IMG/VR virus record: IMGVR_UViG_3300042397_001305
Coordinates: 1-64,000 of that record
Direction: 5' to 3' (one strand)
Origin: a virus
DNA length: 64,000 bases
In this document: piece by piece, positions 31,501-39,779 of the stretch
How positions within the stretch are numbered: the first letter of the stretch is position 1
Layout of the letters: the number at the start of each line of letters is the position of its first letter
Notes under the pieces: model-generated
Databases searched by the model: none
What the model saw: the letters and a program-made list of their open reading frames with translations, nothing else
Told to the model about the DNA's origin: nothing
Position numbers and translations under genes: made by a program

Positions 31501-31505
31501 GACAT
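19536..31505 (-). CDS. Giant collagen-like (Gly-X-Ser) fibre protein
   Basis: 3989 residues. Residues 1-~220 form an N-terminal globular domain (probable virion attachment). Gly-X-Y triplets fill about 221-358, 522-1378, 1525-1951 and 2123-3805, nearly four fifths of the protein. They are interrupted by three globular domains: ~358-520 and ~1952-2121, which are paralogous (YFFN/YYFN start, FxLHxxK centre, YSFxxTTxG end), and ~1382-1525, C1q/TNF-like ([17 protein letters not shown]). The C-terminal ~185 residues are a Cys-containing beta-rich domain. Position Y is almost always Ser, X is mostly Ile, Leu, Asp, Thr or Gln, and Pro is rare. Likely a trimeric tail or head fibre. It lies next to Thr-Pro fibre genes and ~20 sugar genes. 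Confidence 0.85.
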   Translation of the reverse strand: MSNLNYKNPLSPLISIGSQSLLRTSTFGTTFSVLNTGGFMEVYTLNDLVYTIPPNIVGDVENSGNTIPIQFFIGNGSPFSFNTLTLNSDNISSGRRRLGMLVYVYQTNQIYQYSIDNYNTLWSNALASSGIGGNTVVISDFGTTVKNNSPAGQALINAWTGSTIEGVNGVTRPNARWRILATSSTDIFVTGGTYFSATSTLDLYRNDGNTVSVTGITSGGGISGLSGLRGISGISGLRGPSGLSGLRGISGLNGFGVSGISGLNGIGVSGISGLNGIGVSGISGLNGVGVSGLNGISGLSGISGRSGISGTSGLSGLSGTGPSGLSGDSGLVGISGLQGDSGLSGQSGIQGNNGSSGGAIYFFNTAETQSPYKEFSTTPATLIQTSATTLVAGNSIATIQTYMTPPGVPGVTAIPSGFWSFYLHMSKELQSSSFEVFCDVYIRTTGATETLIFSSDPVFVTGYGNLIQMEISDIFQTGYTLNVSDRLVVKVQASNLLVVARRITFISESEQHYSFAQTTLGIGGSGISGISGISGISGDSGISGLSGDSGESGLSGYEGISGLSGISGESGLEGISGLEGISGISGESGLSGESGLSGLSGNSGLSGDSGLEGISGVSGLIGDSGLSGLSGDIGTSGISGYSGIIGDSGISGLIGANGVAGVNGVSGISGLSGDSGISGDSGISGLSGDSGISGLSGDSGLSGLEGTSGISGLIGDSGLSGDSGISGLEGMSGLSGDIGLSGDSGISGLSGDSGLSGDSGISGLVGADGIAGVDGASGISGLYGSSGLSGTSGQSGISGLSGDSGLSGDSGISGLSGDSGLSGDSGLSGDSGLSGISGLSGDSGLSGLSGDSGISGLSGDSGISGLSGDSGLSGDSGISGLSGDSGISGLEGTSGLSGLEGTSGLSGDSGLSGDSGISGLSGESGISGDSGISGLSGDSGLSGESGLSGISGLLGDSGISGLSGDSGLSGDSGLSGISGLSGDSGISGLSGLSGDSGISGLSGDSGISGLSGDSGLSGIEGTSGLSGDSGLSGLSGDSGLSGDSGISGLSGDSGISGLSGDSGLSGDSGISGLLGDSGISGLEGTSGLSGDSGISGDSGLSGDSGLSGESGISGISGLSGDSGLSGLEGISGISGLSGDSGLSGDSGVSGLSGDSGLSGDSGISGLSGDSGISGLSGDSGISGLSGDSGLSGDSGLSGDSGLSGLSGDSGISGLSGDSGLSGDSGISGLSGDSGLSGDSGISGLSGDSGLSGDSGISGLSGLSGDSGLSGDSGLSGDSGISGLVGADGIAGVDGASGISGIYGSSGISGLSGDSGIEGTSGLSGLSGISGLSGDSGIEGTSGISGLSGDSGLSGLSGDSGISGLSGLSGNSGLQGLAGTGLTQSNYVTQGYLSTAQSIPSTSDTVIQFIDDFDPQNWWNTSTYRFTPTVAGYYSVTLEVLWNGSTSTTNQYNIQIRKNGTQVFIYQNQITTPTGVSQGNSKLIYFNGSTDYVDFTAYNGHSSSVDLNGSANGSASYFSAILLTTAALSGISGISGLNGTSGISGISGNSGVSGLSGTSGISGLSGDSGLSGIEGTSGISGLSGDSGLSGDSGLSGDSGISGLSGDSGISGLSGTSGISGLSGDSGLSGLSGDSGISGLSGDSGLSGISGDSGLSGLSGDSGISGLSGDSGISGLSGDIGISGIEGTSGLSGDSGISGLSGLEGTSGLSGDSGLSGDSGLSGLSGDSGISGLSGDSGISGIEGTSGISGDSGLSGDSGLSGLSGDSGLSGESGISGLSGDSGLSGLSGLSGDSGLSGDSGISGLSGDSGISGISGDSGISGLSGDSGLSGIEGTSGISGLSGDSGLSGDSGLSGESGLSGDSGLSGDSGISGLSGDSGISGLSGDSGISGLSGDSGTSGLSGDSGLSGDSGISGLSGDSGLSGLSGDSGISGLSGDSGLSGISGLSGISGQDGITAGQTYYFNESQNSDVSGYKVLSRIPSTATTQTLTTNLTSGQQNVLVADYITPQLGFAVIPAGVQRFHLHYLKPASNDDIDAYVEIQLANSAGTPIGPTISTNISLIGWVSSVVPVEVNVDLVLPTTTIDPTNRMIARLYLSNNDSTSHSVVYYTEGNSYYSFVVTTVGAIGNSGLSGISGISGLSGTSGISGISGLSGLSGDSGISGLSGLSGTSGQSGISGIGGTLGTSGISGLSGDSGTSGLSGSSGLSGTSGISGLSGTSGQSGVSGLSGNSGTSGISGLSGLSGDSGTSGQSGISGLSGASGTSGLSGTSGTSGQSGISGLSGDSGQSGISGLSGTSGQSGISGLSGTSGTSGISGLIGTSGISGLSGDSGTSGQSGISGLSGNSGQSGISGLSGISGTSGLSGSSGISGLSGNSGLSGTSGTSGISGLSGTSGTSGISGLSGTSGTSGISGLSGTSGISGLSGTSGQSGISGLSGTSGLSGTSGQSGISGLSGSSGTSGLSGTSGQSGISGLSGTSGTSGTSGLSGSSGISGLSGTSGISGLSGTSGQSGISGLSGTSGLSGTSGTSGISGQSGISGLSGTSGQSGISGLSGTSGISGLSGASGTSGLSGLSGTSGTSGISGLSGTSGTSGQSGISGISGTSGLSGTSGQSGISGLSGQSGISGISGTSGTSGTSGLSGSSGISGLSGTSGTSGISGLSGTSGLSGTSGLSGTSGTSGQSGISGLSGTSGLSGTSGLSGNSGTSGLSGTSGQSGISGLSGLSGTSGQSGISGISGLSGTSGQSGISGLSGTSGQSGISGLSGASGQSGISGLIGTSGISGISGASGTSGLSGLSGTSGQSGISGLSGTSGQSGISGLSGLSGTSGQSGISGLSGTSGQSGISGLSGTSGTSGTSGLSGSSGISGLSGTSGQSGISGISGTSGLSGQSGISGISGTSGLSGTSGQSGSSGISGLSGTSGQSGISGLSGTSGRSGISGLSGNSGISGLSGTSGTSGLSGTSGQSGISGLSGTSGSSGISGLSGTSGTSGLSGQSGISGLSGTSGTSGISGLSGTSGISGLSGTSGTSGISGLSGTSGTSGLSGTSGQSGVSGISGTSGLSGQSGTSGLSGISGLSGLSGTSGSSGISGLSGTSGQSGLSGLSGTSGTSGLSGTSGQSGVSGLSGTSGQSGISGLSGTSGLSGTSGTSGLSGLSGTSGQSGISGLSGTSGRSGISGLIGTSGISGISGVSGTSGLSGTSGQSGISGLSGTSGLSGTSGTSGQSGISGLSGTSGQSGISGLSGASGTSGISGLSGASGTSGISGLSGTSGQSGISGLSGTSGLSGTSGLSGASGQSGISGLSGTSGSSGISGLIGTSGISGLSGTSGQSGISGLSGTSGTSGQSGISGLSGQSGLSGLSGTSGRSGISGLIGTSGISGLSGLSGTSGQSGISGISGASGTSGLSGTSGISGLSGTSGISGISGASGTSGLSGLVGTSGISGLSGRSGISGISGLSGASGTSGISGLSGTSGASGTSGLSGLVGTSGISGLSGTSGQSGISGLSGTSGASGLSGTSGRSGISGVNGVDGAVGPTGISGISGIAGSAGSNGTSGISGIAGSAGSNGTSGISGIAGSAGSNGTSGISGIAGSNGTSGISGLSGRSGISGIAGSNGTSGISGIAGSAGSNGTSGISGIAGSAGSNGTSGISGIAGSAGSNGTSGISGIAGSAGSNGTSGISGISGRSGISGIAGSNGTSGISGIAGSAGSNGTSGISGIAGSAGSNGTSGISGIAGSAGSNGTSGISGIAGSAGSNGTSGISGIAGSNGTSGISGINGIDGVAGASGTSGISGRSGISGLVGSQGPQGISGLAGGGGGGCTHEYNLIASHSGAFLVGANQSSTEWYIGNKDCGWDACDLNVLTQFGKERNDPIPIENSNCLIPVPMDLVPGDVITLCGVAWISDFSSGDDFGSGFSLYRCNNVTDGEFDNIDVLGIGQDEYIDGPGGAGYVCFGVSYTLGENEFISACTDFFTAGLNTVSQIASTIKYSYTFHIDRTC
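20090..25135 (-). repeat. Longest Gly-X-Ser repeat block
   Basis: 9-base units coding Gly-X-Ser. Unit types change along the block: [13 protein letters not shown]-like through most of it and [12 protein letters not shown]-like at the 3' end of the gene. Other blocks lie at about 25650-26930, 27370-29940 and 30430-30840; the first and third of these are dominated by GDSGLSG units. Confidence 0.85.
20215..20925 (-). repeat. 45-base tandem repeats
   Basis: A 45-base unit encoding 15 residues ([15 protein letters not shown] order) is repeated many times with near-identical DNA. Shorter copies lack the GSA part. Synonymous differences (GCT/GCA, TTC/TTT) mark individual units, indicating unit-level duplication. 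Confidence 0.8.
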
Positions 31506-31524
31506 ATTTTTTTTAAATTAATGG

Positions 31525-32403
31525 TTACGGAGAAATTGTATTTCCTCTAAAATAAATACTTTGATTATTGTTTAATGCGAAGATTCTATTCGGAAATGTT
31601 GTATAAACTTTATATGTGACAGGAGGAATTGTTGTTCCTGTATACGTAAATGTATATTGATTAATAACACCTTCCGTTAATACTGTTACTAATGAATTAA
31701 CGTCACCATCAGTACTAATATCTATAGAGGTTTGGGTTTGGTTATTTGTTAATGAAACAGGTATAATCCAAGTATACCAAGAAACATCAGAAACAGTTCC
31801 TTGTGGTACTATGGTTGTTAAGAAATTATAAGCAACAATTGGTTGTCCAAAACTATCAAAACCTCCACTTTGTTGTGGTACTGATTGTCTAATAATTGAC
31901 GGGAATTGACCACTAGTCCAACCACTAAAATCAATATATCTATTCATATCAATATTAAACTGTGTTTGGTCTTGAGCTGGTTGAGAGTTATTTGAGAACC
32001 CAAAGAAATTAGAACCACCGTCATACATCCATTGTCCAATATCCATTGAACCATTTGTAGGTTCTATAAATAAATTGGCAAAATTTGCTGGTGTTGGGGT
32101 CGGGGTTGGCGTGTTTGTCGGAGTTTCTGTTGGTGTTGGAGTATTTGTTGGGGCGATTGTTAATGTCGGTGTTGGTGTAGGTGTCGGTGTTGCGGTCGCC
32201 GTTGGTTCATAATAATTTAATATACAAGTTTTATTAAACTGTGGTATGTATATTTTGTATTGACCATAATAATCATCAGTTTCATAATCATACGGTAAAA
32301 TATGTGAACCTAAATTTATCACACCACCAGTTGCCGGGTAAAATACAATGCTTCCACTATACCCACTATAATTCTCTGTTAATATTCTAAGGGTTTTTCC
32401 CAT
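31525..32403 (-). CDS. Thr-Pro-linker virion protein with C-terminal appendage domain
   Basis: 292 residues: a ~65-residue N-terminal beta domain (VINLGSHILPYDYE, YYGQYKIYI), a Thr-Pro linker, and a ~190-residue C-terminal domain (FFGFSNNSQP, YIDFSGWTSG, SWYTWIIPV). The N-domain is paralogous to that of the next gene upstream (32423-32839). The C-domain resembles that of the protein at 10023-12182. No enzyme motif. Likely an accessory fibre or baseplate decoration. It lies 19 bases upstream of the giant fibre gene, with an A-rich leader. Confidence 0.65.
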   Translation of the reverse strand: MGKTLRILTENYSGYSGSIVFYPATGGVINLGSHILPYDYETDDYYGQYKIYIPQFNKTCILNYYEPTATATPTPTPTPTLTIAPTNTPTPTETPTNTPTPTPTPANFANLFIEPTNGSMDIGQWMYDGGSNFFGFSNNSQPAQDQTQFNIDMNRYIDFSGWTSGQFPSIIRQSVPQQSGGFDSFGQPIVAYNFLTTIVPQGTVSDVSWYTWIIPVSLTNNQTQTSIDISTDGDVNSLVTVLTEGVINQYTFTYTGTTIPPVTYKVYTTFPNRIFALNNNQSIYFRGNTISP

Positions 32404-32422
32404 ATTTTTTTATTTATTTTTT

Positions 32423-32839
32423 TTAATAGCAACCACAAGGATTTGTACACGTAGCCGATGGTGTTGGTGTATTTGTATTTGTTGGCGTATTTGTTGATGT
32501 TATTGTTGGTGTAGGTGTCGGTACTTTACAAGGGTCAAATGTTGGTGTTGGTGTCATTGTTGGTGTAACTGTTGGTGTTACCGTTCTTGTTATTGTTGGA
32601 GTAACAGTTGGTGTTGGTGTAGGTTCAGGTACATTTATTATTATAGGACAATCTGACCCCTCAACTAAAATTGTGTAAGTTCCGTATACGTCACGAGGAG
32701 GTGATAATAATGCAGGGTTAAATTCATAAGGTAGAATTTGATTACCTAAATTAATTACCACATTAACTTTTGACGGTTTAAATATGATATTTGCCGTCTC
32801 ACCAATATGACTTACACTTTGTATTATTATTGAACTCAT
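32423..32839 (-). CDS. Short Thr-Pro-tailed virion protein
   Basis: 138 residues. The N-terminal ~70 residues ([23 protein letters not shown]) are paralogous to the N-domain of the neighbouring 31525-32403 protein. The rest is Thr-Pro linker ending in a Cys-rich CTNPCGCY. There is no appendage domain, so it looks like a shortened version of its neighbour. It starts 3 bases after the stop of the LamG/protease gene. Presumed structural. Confidence 0.6.
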   Translation of the reverse strand: MSSIIIQSVSHIGETANIIFKPSKVNVVINLGNQILPYEFNPALLSPPRDVYGTYTILVEGSDCPIIINVPEPTPTPTVTPTITRTVTPTVTPTMTPTPTFDPCKVPTPTPTITSTNTPTNTNTPTPSATCTNPCGCY

Positions 32840-32842
32840 CTT

Positions 32843-35764
32843 TTAAAACTTATTTTCAACGGCCAAACATATTTCACCTCGTTCATTTATTAATCTTGCC
32901 ATATCTGTAAATGAGATAAATGCGTGACCTGATTTACCCCAAGATTTACCCCAACTATTCTTAATTCTAAATAGTCTATTAATTGTGTCAACGCCATTAA
33001 TTACATAAGCGTGACCACCAGATAACGTCCCACCAATAGATATAACTCCATTAGAATTTGGGTAAAACATATTGCGATACCAATTAGTTCCCACAACTAC
33101 CGGCCCAATTTGTAATACTGTATTTATTAATGTTTGAACATCATATGCCCAATAATAATTACCAATCTTACGTGTACTGTTTAAATATTTTGCACCACCT
33201 CTAACAGATGTTCCATTATAATTTGTTCCTGGCCACTCATCAACTAATTGTGCTTGTCGATAAATTAACGTTGGGTTTACCGGTGGTTGTACACCTGAAT
33301 GAACTACAGGTCCATCAGCAATCCAATGAGCCCAAGCGTACCCTACACATTGTGGTGTATTCCCTTGATTCCCCCACCACATATTAGCATCCCAATACTT
33401 ACTTGTTAATCCAACAATTGTTGGTGTAGGTGTTGGTGTTGACATAATACCTCTTGTATTTGTTGGAGTTATTGTCGGTGTAGGTGTTGGAGTAATACTT
33501 CTTGTTTTTGTTGGTGTAGGTGTTGGAGTCGGAGTAATACTTCTTGTTTTTGTTGGTGTAGGTGTTTTAGTTGGAACTACACGTCGTACAACTCTTGTAA
33601 CACTTTTAATTAATTCAAAATGGTCTTTAATTAAATAATTATTATCTCTCTCATCCGGAATATAAATCCTACCTAAATCAAATGGAGGCAGTTCTTCCGG
33701 TGTTGTTATTACATATGTAAAATCATTAACCGGACATACTTCACCACAATCCGGACAATCCGGATTAAACATATTAAAGGTATCTTTTAATAAATTAAAA
33801 TTATGTTTAACCTCATCCGCAGATAATGGTTCAACATACATTCTAAATTGAGATATTCCCCCATCAAAAGAACCTGCAAAATTTTGCTCTAATAATATGT
33901 CAGTAGTTAGTCCACTAAATGTTGTTCCAACTAAATCATTTGTTGGTAAACATTCCGGGTCTTGGATATAAGTTGTTCCGGTTGTTGATGAGAATGTTAA
34001 ATTCTCTCTTAAACCTTGAGTACCTCCACCCCACGAAATATTATAAGGTACCCCAACTTGTTTTTCCTTATCAGTACTTAACGCTCTTGGAATTATTTCC
34101 TCAATATCTTCAAATGTGTAGAATATTCTACCATTAATGTAAATTTTTAATCTACCTTTTCTAAAATCTTTATCGATTAACCATTTTTCATTAAGATTAA
34201 CCAAATCAATTTGTTCAGGGTCTTTACCACAAGTTTGAGTATATGGTACGGTGATTAATTCAGTAGAATTACCAGCAAGACCATCTAAATATTTTTTCTC
34301 AGTGATATCACCAATACCTCCTCTATACCATAAATCACAAGTGTTTAACCAAGTGTATCTTTCCCAAACGGCTGTAATGTGGAACCAATGTTCTAAATCT
34401 AAATACGATGGATTATGTTGTAAACAATATGGGTAAATTGGTGGTGTACAATAGTTGTCTATCGTGTATCCTGTTGTATAAGTGATTCCTGTTGTTGAAC
34501 AAGTTCCACTAGTTTCACATCCTCCGGTAAATCTTAAAATTCTAACACCTATTTGAGGATTATTTGGTGACCCGCATAATTTCATTGCGAACGCATTTGA
34601 CATCGAATCAAACAATGGGTCACTTTCACAAGTATTCTCAACGGAACCCGGAGTTAAATTACAAGTATCACAAGTTTGACATTCATTACAAGATATACAT
34701 TGTGTGCAAGTACACCCTGAAGTACAAGCCGTGATTGGTTCACAATTTGAAGGTACCGGTACCGGAGTAGGTGTTGGTGTTGGAGTCGGGGTAGGACTTG
34801 GACAATCGTGTATTTTATATTCCCAACCACAAGTAATACAACCATCACAGTCTGCTTTGGTTGGTCTTGGTGGGTAAACATAAATACATCTACTATTAAC
34901 CACTGAATTTTCACAACAAGCGCAAGTTGTTAAACCTGTAACATTAGAAGTTACTCTAGTATATCCCGTTAAACATCTCGGATGTCCATCCGCATAATGA
35001 TAAAATTTATTTTCAGCTCGAGCCCCAAAATAAAAGAACATATCCTTATTATTAGGGTAAATTTCATTTAAAGTGGTTTCTCCACTGCTTGGGGAATATT
35101 GATTGAATAGTCTTGGTTTTAATAACATTTCAACTGACCATCCTTTATTCATCCTTTCAGGGAATATTTCATAATCATACCCAAATAATCTATAAAACCC
35201 TTGATAGAACCCACCATATAATTCGTGGTATCTACCAACACTATCGTTCTTACTAACTACCTCATATAATATGGTATCGTCAAAACCTGAGAATCTAACG
35301 TTAGTACTAGTATAACCTGTAACTTGGAATAATTTTAATCTTCTATCAAATGATAATCTGTTAAATTTAGTGTAGTCATTAATTCCATTGGTGAATGTAA
35401 TTGATTGTCCTGTCATTGATTCAACCAACCCATTATCAATACCTGTTAACCCAATATCACAAGAGGTATTGGCGGTTAAACAACTTAAATCTATATTTTC
35501 AGGATTGTAATAATTTTTTGAAACAAAAACATTATTAAAGTTATATTCCTTATAATTTAAAACAATTGGTTGTACCGAAATTGAATCATTAATATCAAAA
35601 TTAATAGGTAATCTATTACCATAGGTTTCGGCAATTAAATAAGGTGAGAAAACCACTTCTTCTTTGTAGTTTCTTTCATCAGTAGATAACGTCATATCAC
35701 TAAGGTCTAACGCTAATTTTACCCCCCAATTCGGTTTCGGAAATTGATTTATATTTTGACTCAC
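32843..35764 (-). CDS. LamG-like virion protein with C-terminal papain-type protease domain
   Basis: 973 residues, GTG start at 35764. Residues ~200-660 show a LamG/concanavalin-like pattern (WSVEMLLKPRLF, MFFYFGARAENKF, WFHITAVWERYTW, GRLKIYINGRIFYTF, FRMYVEPLSADEV), interrupted by a Cys-rich Thr-Pro insert (CTQCISCNECQTCDTC, ~340-375). A Thr-Pro linker (~725-785) leads to a papain-like (C1) domain. Its likely catalytic residues are Cys ~805 (QCVGYAWAHW), His ~918 (GGHAYVINGV) and Asn ~936 (KNSWGKSWG). Such a domain could mature fibres or cut host surface protein. First gene of the minus-strand fibre operon, divergent from 35820. Confidence 0.8.
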   Translation of the reverse strand: MSQNINQFPKPNWGVKLALDLSDMTLSTDERNYKEEVVFSPYLIAETYGNRLPINFDINDSISVQPIVLNYKEYNFNNVFVSKNYYNPENIDLSCLTANTSCDIGLTGIDNGLVESMTGQSITFTNGINDYTKFNRLSFDRRLKLFQVTGYTSTNVRFSGFDDTILYEVVSKNDSVGRYHELYGGFYQGFYRLFGYDYEIFPERMNKGWSVEMLLKPRLFNQYSPSSGETTLNEIYPNNKDMFFYFGARAENKFYHYADGHPRCLTGYTRVTSNVTGLTTCACCENSVVNSRCIYVYPPRPTKADCDGCITCGWEYKIHDCPSPTPTPTPTPTPVPVPSNCEPITACTSGCTCTQCISCNECQTCDTCNLTPGSVENTCESDPLFDSMSNAFAMKLCGSPNNPQIGVRILRFTGGCETSGTCSTTGITYTTGYTIDNYCTPPIYPYCLQHNPSYLDLEHWFHITAVWERYTWLNTCDLWYRGGIGDITEKKYLDGLAGNSTELITVPYTQTCGKDPEQIDLVNLNEKWLIDKDFRKGRLKIYINGRIFYTFEDIEEIIPRALSTDKEKQVGVPYNISWGGGTQGLRENLTFSSTTGTTYIQDPECLPTNDLVGTTFSGLTTDILLEQNFAGSFDGGISQFRMYVEPLSADEVKHNFNLLKDTFNMFNPDCPDCGEVCPVNDFTYVITTPEELPPFDLGRIYIPDERDNNYLIKDHFELIKSVTRVVRRVVPTKTPTPTKTRSITPTPTPTPTKTRSITPTPTPTITPTNTRGIMSTPTPTPTIVGLTSKYWDANMWWGNQGNTPQCVGYAWAHWIADGPVVHSGVQPPVNPTLIYRQAQLVDEWPGTNYNGTSVRGGAKYLNSTRKIGNYYWAYDVQTLINTVLQIGPVVVGTNWYRNMFYPNSNGVISIGGTLSGGHAYVINGVDTINRLFRIKNSWGKSWGKSGHAFISFTDMARLINERGEICLAVENKF

Positions 35765-35776
35765 AATCTTTTTTAT

Positions 35777-35784
35777 GATAAATA
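35777..35784 (-). promoter_or_regulatory. TATTTATC box (late-promoter-like)
   Basis: TATTTATC on the minus strand followed by ATAAAAAAG, 12 bases before the GTG at 35764. One base differs from the boxes upstream of 1335 and 35820. Confidence 0.4.
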
Positions 35785-35797
35785 GTCAGAAACGAAG

Positions 35798-35805
35798 TAT
35801 TTATA
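35798..35805 (+). promoter_or_regulatory. TATTTATA box (late-promoter-like)
   Basis: TATTTATA followed by TATAAAAAG, 14 bases before the ATG at 35820. Read on the other strand it is TATAAATA, the T4 late-promoter sequence, so one site could in principle serve both divergent genes. Confidence 0.45.
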
Positions 35806-35819
35806 TATAAAAAGTTGAT

Positions 35820-36656
35820 ATGATTAATTTTAATACCGAATATTTTGGAAACAATTGTTACTTTTATATTAAAGATAGAGGTAACAAAATATCCCTTTAT
35901 TATAATGTGGCCGACACTTTAACGGAATCAAGAAAGTCTGACGATAAAATTGAGTTTGATAAAAAAGACGAAAAAAAAGTTAAAGGTATGATTTCCGCAG
36001 CGTTAAAAACAAAATCAAAAGTAACGAAGAAAGGTTTAGATAAAAAACTTAAGGGAATTAAATCTAAAGAAGAAATTGACGAATTGGTTGATGAAGACGG
36101 TGGTTTATTAGGGTCTAGAATTCCAGACATTAATCACGCTTTATCACCAAGAAAAACTACCGACCAATATGTTGCGATGTCAAGAACAACAAATGACCCG
36201 GTAACACGAGGTTATAGAGTTTATTATGGTGAGAGTGAGGAAGGTTCTGATAAAATAATTAATGAAGTTGATTATTCTGAAGCTTTCGGATACGAAGAAA
36301 CAAAAGATATGGATTTTAAAAATACAGTTAAAACCCTTAAAGAAATGGGGGTTGAAAATGCTGTTGAAAGAGCCAAAGAGTTTGGTAAATTACCAAAAGC
36401 AAAAAAACAACACGGTGAATTAAAACAACGATTATCTGAAAAAGAAAGTATTGAAGAACACCAAAAAAATATGATGGCTAAAATGGTTGAGGATATTTTA
36501 ACAAAAAAATCAAAAGATGATTCTGACGTTATTAAAAACACCGGTATTAGTAAAATTTTAAAGAAAAACCTTAAATCAATTAAAAATATTGCAGACAAAG
36601 AAGGTATTAGTGTTAATATGTTAATAAAAGCGTTAAAATCGTCAGACGATGAATAG
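35820..36656 (+). CDS. Hypothetical late protein
   Basis: 278 residues, not recognised. The N-terminal ~35 residues are hydrophobic/aromatic (YFGNNCYFYIKD, ISLYYNVADTLTES); LTE-S at about residue 36 fits the T4-type prohead protease consensus (L/I)-x-E. The rest is highly charged and Lys/Glu rich, with a helical C-terminus (ISKILKKNLKSIKNIADKEG). It may be a head-internal or structural protein, suggested only by the leader, the late-type box and position first in the block. Its end overlaps the next gene by 8 bases. Confidence 0.6.
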   Translation: MINFNTEYFGNNCYFYIKDRGNKISLYYNVADTLTESRKSDDKIEFDKKDEKKVKGMISAALKTKSKVTKKGLDKKLKGIKSKEEIDELVDEDGGLLGSRIPDINHALSPRKTTDQYVAMSRTTNDPVTRGYRVYYGESEEGSDKIINEVDYSEAFGYEETKDMDFKNTVKTLKEMGVENAVERAKEFGKLPKAKKQHGELKQRLSEKESIEEHQKNMMAKMVEDILTKKSKDDSDVIKNTGISKILKKNLKSIKNIADKEGISVNMLIKALKSSDDE

Positions 36657-37119
36657 TGACTTATACGGAAAAGTTTTTGATGTACCTCAAGATGTTGTAG
36701 ATTATCTACACCAATGTCATTCGGCTGCCGGAGATGTTGATGAAACTACTGAAGGATATAAAAGAAATAAAGAGTTAAGAGAAAAAAAACAAGTTACTTA
36801 TCAACAACTTAAGAGAATAAAGAATTGGTTTGATGAGTTCAATGGTCACGAGGATGAAATACCTCATATCTTAAATGGTGGTCACTATGTTAAAAATTGG
36901 GTGAACAATACATTACAAGGTAAAAGAGATGATATTGAATTGACAAAACAAAACAAATCTGTAGTTCTACCTAATCAACAAATTGATGTTCACGATAAAA
37001 ATGATATAAGAACAATGAATAGACCAAGTAAAAGTCATAGTTCATCTGTTAATCAATATAATACCGACATTACTGAAAACTTAAAAAGAATAAACGAACT
37101 AATAAAAAAAATATTATAA
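36649..37119 (+). CDS. Hypothetical protein, phage structural neighbourhood
   Basis: 156 residues, no recognised domain. Starts LYGKVFDVPQDVVDYLHQC; middle section has helical RIKNWFDEF and HILNGGHYVKNWVNNTL; C-terminal third is polar (Asn, Asp, Ser rich) ending in a helix. No signal peptide or membrane segment. ATG lies inside the 3' end of the previous gene, so translation may be coupled. Confidence 0.6.
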   Translation: MNSDLYGKVFDVPQDVVDYLHQCHSAAGDVDETTEGYKRNKELREKKQVTYQQLKRIKNWFDEFNGHEDEIPHILNGGHYVKNWVNNTLQGKRDDIELTKQNKSVVLPNQQIDVHDKNDIRTMNRPSKSHSSSVNQYNTDITENLKRINELIKKIL

Positions 37120-37120
37120 T

Positions 37121-37417
37121 ATGGCAAATTTAGAACCTTTAGATTTCGCACAACCGGATAATAAATTATCTCAAATTGCAGCCGCTCAAAGAGCGTTATT
37201 ATTCCCAAAAAACGATTATAAAGACACTGCTAACGAATACTCAGCAGTTAACCCTGACGCTCTTGCAACTGGAGATGCTCAAGGTAAAGGTACAGGTGGG
37301 GACTTAGACACTAATAATGAAAGTGCCGGAGCAATCCAAGATATCCTTGAAAGAAAATCAGAACTTGTATTTAATCAATACAAATCAAATTCTCCTTATA
37401 CAACACCAAGTGCATAA
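37121..37417 (+). CDS. Small hypothetical protein
   Basis: 98 residues, not recognised. Polar and probably flexible: FAQPDNKLSQIAAAQRALLF, a Gly/Asp-rich centre (GKGTGGDLDTNNESAG) and a short helix (IQDILERKSELVF). The stop TAA overlaps the next ATG by one base (TAATG). Operon context suggests a minor virion or assembly protein; nothing more can be supported. Confidence 0.55.
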   Translation: MANLEPLDFAQPDNKLSQIAAAQRALLFPKNDYKDTANEYSAVNPDALATGDAQGKGTGGDLDTNNESAGAIQDILERKSELVFNQYKSNSPYTTPSA

Positions 37418-37824
37418 TGAAACTTTACAACACATTTAAATCTCTTATTTTAGAAGTAGCGTCTGTTGACTCAATTGTCAACGCTATAAAAAATAGAGAT
37501 AAAATTGTCGTATACTACGATGGTGATGAACCAGGTGGTCGTGGTCTAAGAACTATTGAACCTGTTTGTTTCGGATATTCTAAAGCCGGTAACCCTGTGT
37601 TACGAGCTTGGGATAATGAAGGAGCGTCTCATACCGCATATAAAGGAGAACAACCTTTACCGGGGTGGAGATTATTCAGAGCCGACAAAATCGCGTCATT
37701 CAAACCCACAGGTGAGAAATTCAACGAACCAAAACCAGGGTATAATCCAAGAGGTGATAAAGGTATGACAAGAGTTATTATAAACGCAGTTTTTGGTCAA
37801 CCAACAACTGAACCAATACAATAA
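37417..37824 (+). CDS. Single WYL-domain protein
   Basis: 135 residues. KIVVYYDGDEPGGRGLRTIE, PVCFGYSKAGNPVLRAWDN and GWRLFRADKIASFKPTGE follow the WYL beta-fold pattern (a ligand- or nucleic-acid-end-sensing domain). No HTH or WCX partner is present, unlike bacterial WYL regulators. The N-terminal MKLYNTFKSLILEVA is a short helix followed by ILE, which may be a removable leader. Located among late-type genes. Role unknown; could bind nucleotide ends or be a structural derivative of the fold. Confidence 0.6.
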   Translation: MKLYNTFKSLILEVASVDSIVNAIKNRDKIVVYYDGDEPGGRGLRTIEPVCFGYSKAGNPVLRAWDNEGASHTAYKGEQPLPGWRLFRADKIASFKPTGEKFNEPKPGYNPRGDKGMTRVIINAVFGQPTTEPIQ

Positions 37825-37827
37825 AAT

Positions 37828-38445
37828 ATGAACAGCGAATCTGATTTAATTCAAAAATTAATGATATCCAAACAAATAATGGATAAACACAATCAAACAC
37901 CAAGAGGTAATATGCCGTCAATGGACTCTTATAGTTCACCTGATGTAGAATCTTATGAACCAGTTGGGGCAAAATATAATATCCCACAAGAATTCTTACA
38001 AGAATCACAATCAAACGAACCTTATTTATCTTCATTACCAAAAACACCAACAATGCCACAAGCGGTTACTAAAGATAGAGTTATGTCATCAAATCTTCCT
38101 GACGAAATCAAAAGATTAATGATTGAGCATCCAATCGAACAACCGTCATCAATGGGGGGTGGGGCAACATTATCAAATGATTTAGTTGAAAAAGCAGCAA
38201 GATTAATGAATACCGACGCAAGAGGTAATCAACCAAAACAAAGAGTTCAAGAACAATCTCAACCACAGTCATCAAACTTTAATATGAAAGAATTAAAGTC
38301 TATGCTTCGTGAAGTTGTAGAGGAAGTCTTACAAGAAAACGGAATTTTATCAGAATCAGAACAAAAATCAAATGAAGTCTTTTCTTTTAAAGTAGGAAAA
38401 CATATATTTGAAGGTAAGGTTACTAAGATAAAAAAAATCTCTTAA
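37828..38445 (+). CDS. Hypothetical protein with C-terminal helix and small beta domain
   Basis: 205 residues. The N-terminal two thirds are Pro/Ser/Gln rich and low complexity (probably disordered). Then comes a helix (FNMKELKSMLREVVEEVLQE) and a short beta end (FSFKVGKHIFEGKVTKIKKI). ILSES near the C-terminus fits an (L/I)-x-E site. Last gene before a terminator. The layout of a disordered body with a helix-hairpin tail suggests an assembly or virion protein; not recognised. Confidence 0.55.
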   Translation: MNSESDLIQKLMISKQIMDKHNQTPRGNMPSMDSYSSPDVESYEPVGAKYNIPQEFLQESQSNEPYLSSLPKTPTMPQAVTKDRVMSSNLPDEIKRLMIEHPIEQPSSMGGGATLSNDLVEKAARLMNTDARGNQPKQRVQEQSQPQSSNFNMKELKSMLREVVEEVLQENGILSESEQKSNEVFSFKVGKHIFEGKVTKIKKIS

Positions 38446-38465
38446 CTTTATTTACTCTCAAGACT

Positions 38466-38501
38466 AACCCTCATCTACCAAGTTGGGGGTTTTTTGTTTT
38501 T
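38466..38501 (+). terminator. Rho-independent terminator
   Basis: Eight-base stem 38466-38473 / 38484-38491 (AACCCTCA/TGGGGGTT, one G-T pair) followed by a T-rich run. Ends the 35820-38445 block directly before a host-type promoter. Confidence 0.8.
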
Positions 38502-38507
38502 ATATGG

Positions 38508-38538
38508 TTGATATTCTTTTTATTTCTTCTTATATTTT
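38508..38538 (+). promoter_or_regulatory. Bacteroidota-type promoter for the glycosyltransferase/replication block
   Basis: TTG at 38508-38510, a 20-base spacer, then TATATTTT at 38531-38538. This fits the Bacteroidota TTG-N19-21-TAnnTTTG pattern except for the last base. The ATG at 38557 is 18 bases downstream. Confidence 0.55.
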
Positions 38539-38556
38539 CGGATATAATTTAACACT

Positions 38557-39777
38557 ATGAAAGAAAAAATTAATGTATTAGTATTACCCTCAGATAAAAC
38601 AGGTGTTGGGAAATTTAGGTCTGTTGACCCTCACGTATTTCTACAAAACTTATATCCGGATGATTTTCACGTAGATATCGACTACGAACCACAGATAAAT
38701 AACATCAATTATTGGAAGAAATATCAGATAATTCACGCACATAGAACTATCGGTCAAGATTACAATATGGCACCTAATTTAATTGAATGGTTAAAATCGT
38801 TAGGTATTATTGTTATTGTGGATTTGGACGATTATTGGTTACCAACAAAAGAACATCCTATTCATAGTCTTATTGTTCAAAATAAAATTGACGAAAAAAT
38901 TAAAGCCAACTTAAAAGTTGCGTCGTATGTTACGACGACTACGGATATTTTTGCAAATGAAATAAGAAAAATTAACAAAAACGTTATCGTATTCCCAAAC
39001 GCGATTAATCCTAAAGAACCTCAATTTAATCAACCAACTCCACCATCAGACAAAATTAGAGTTGGGTGGTTAGGTGGGTCATCTCACTTACACGATTTGG
39101 CACTTATGGATGGTTTTGTACAAAAAAATAGTATGATAAACGATAAATTACAATATGTAATTTGTGGGTTTGATATTAGAGGTACTGTAACTGAAGTTAA
39201 TCCTCAAACAGGTGAACAAAAACAAAGAAATATTTTACCACACGAAACTGTATGGGCAAGGTATGAAGAAATTTTCACATCAAATTATAAAACAACTGAT
39301 GAGGAATATAAAAAATTCTTATTAAACTTCAAAGAAGAAGAATATAAATCAAATACTGAATTACCATATGTTAGAGTTTGGACAAAACCGGTTAACACAT
39401 ACGCTATGAATTATTCAAAATTTGACATATCTTTAGCACCTATTAAAAACCACATCTTTAATAGAATGAAATCTCAATTAAAAGTTATTGAGGCAGGATT
39501 TTATAAGAAAGCATTAATTGCCTCGGAAATTGGTCCATATACAATTGATTTAGTTCATTGTTTGAAAAATGGTGAGTTTAATGATAATGGTAATGCTATT
39601 TTAATACCTGAAAATAGAAATCATAGTGACTGGTCTAAATCAATTAAAAAATTGGTGGATAACCCTGAAATGATTACCGAGTTAGGTGAGAGATTATATA
39701 ATACCGTAAAAGACAAATATGACCTTAATAAGGTTACAGATGAAAGAGCGTCTTGGTACAAAAGTTTAATTAATTAA
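38557..39777 (+). CDS. GT4-like glycosyltransferase
   Basis: 406 residues, GT-B fold by pattern. N-half: VLVLPSDKTGVGKFRS, IIHAHRTIGQDY, IIVIVDLDDYWLP, VTTTTDIFANEI and VIVFPNAINP. C-half: RVGWLGGSSHLHDL, DISLAPIKNHIFNRMKSQLK and VIEAGFYKKALIASEIGPY, containing the E-x7-E-like nucleotide-sugar region. The insert with GTVTEVNPQTGEQ is unusual. First gene behind the host-type promoter, followed 2 bases later by a cytidylyltransferase gene that may supply its donor. Confidence 0.75.
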   Translation: MKEKINVLVLPSDKTGVGKFRSVDPHVFLQNLYPDDFHVDIDYEPQINNINYWKKYQIIHAHRTIGQDYNMAPNLIEWLKSLGIIVIVDLDDYWLPTKEHPIHSLIVQNKIDEKIKANLKVASYVTTTTDIFANEIRKINKNVIVFPNAINPKEPQFNQPTPPSDKIRVGWLGGSSHLHDLALMDGFVQKNSMINDKLQYVICGFDIRGTVTEVNPQTGEQKQRNILPHETVWARYEEIFTSNYKTTDEEYKKFLLNFKEEEYKSNTELPYVRVWTKPVNTYAMNYSKFDISLAPIKNHIFNRMKSQLKVIEAGFYKKALIASEIGPYTIDLVHCLKNGEFNDNGNAILIPENRNHSDWSKSIKKLVDNPEMITELGERLYNTVKDKYDLNKVTDERASWYKSLIN

Positions 39778-39779
39778 TA

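Noticed and set aside
19536-31505. Regular short repeats that might look like a CRISPR array
   Set aside because: Period is 9 bases and its multiples, with no unique spacers, and the frame is open throughout; it is coding repeat.
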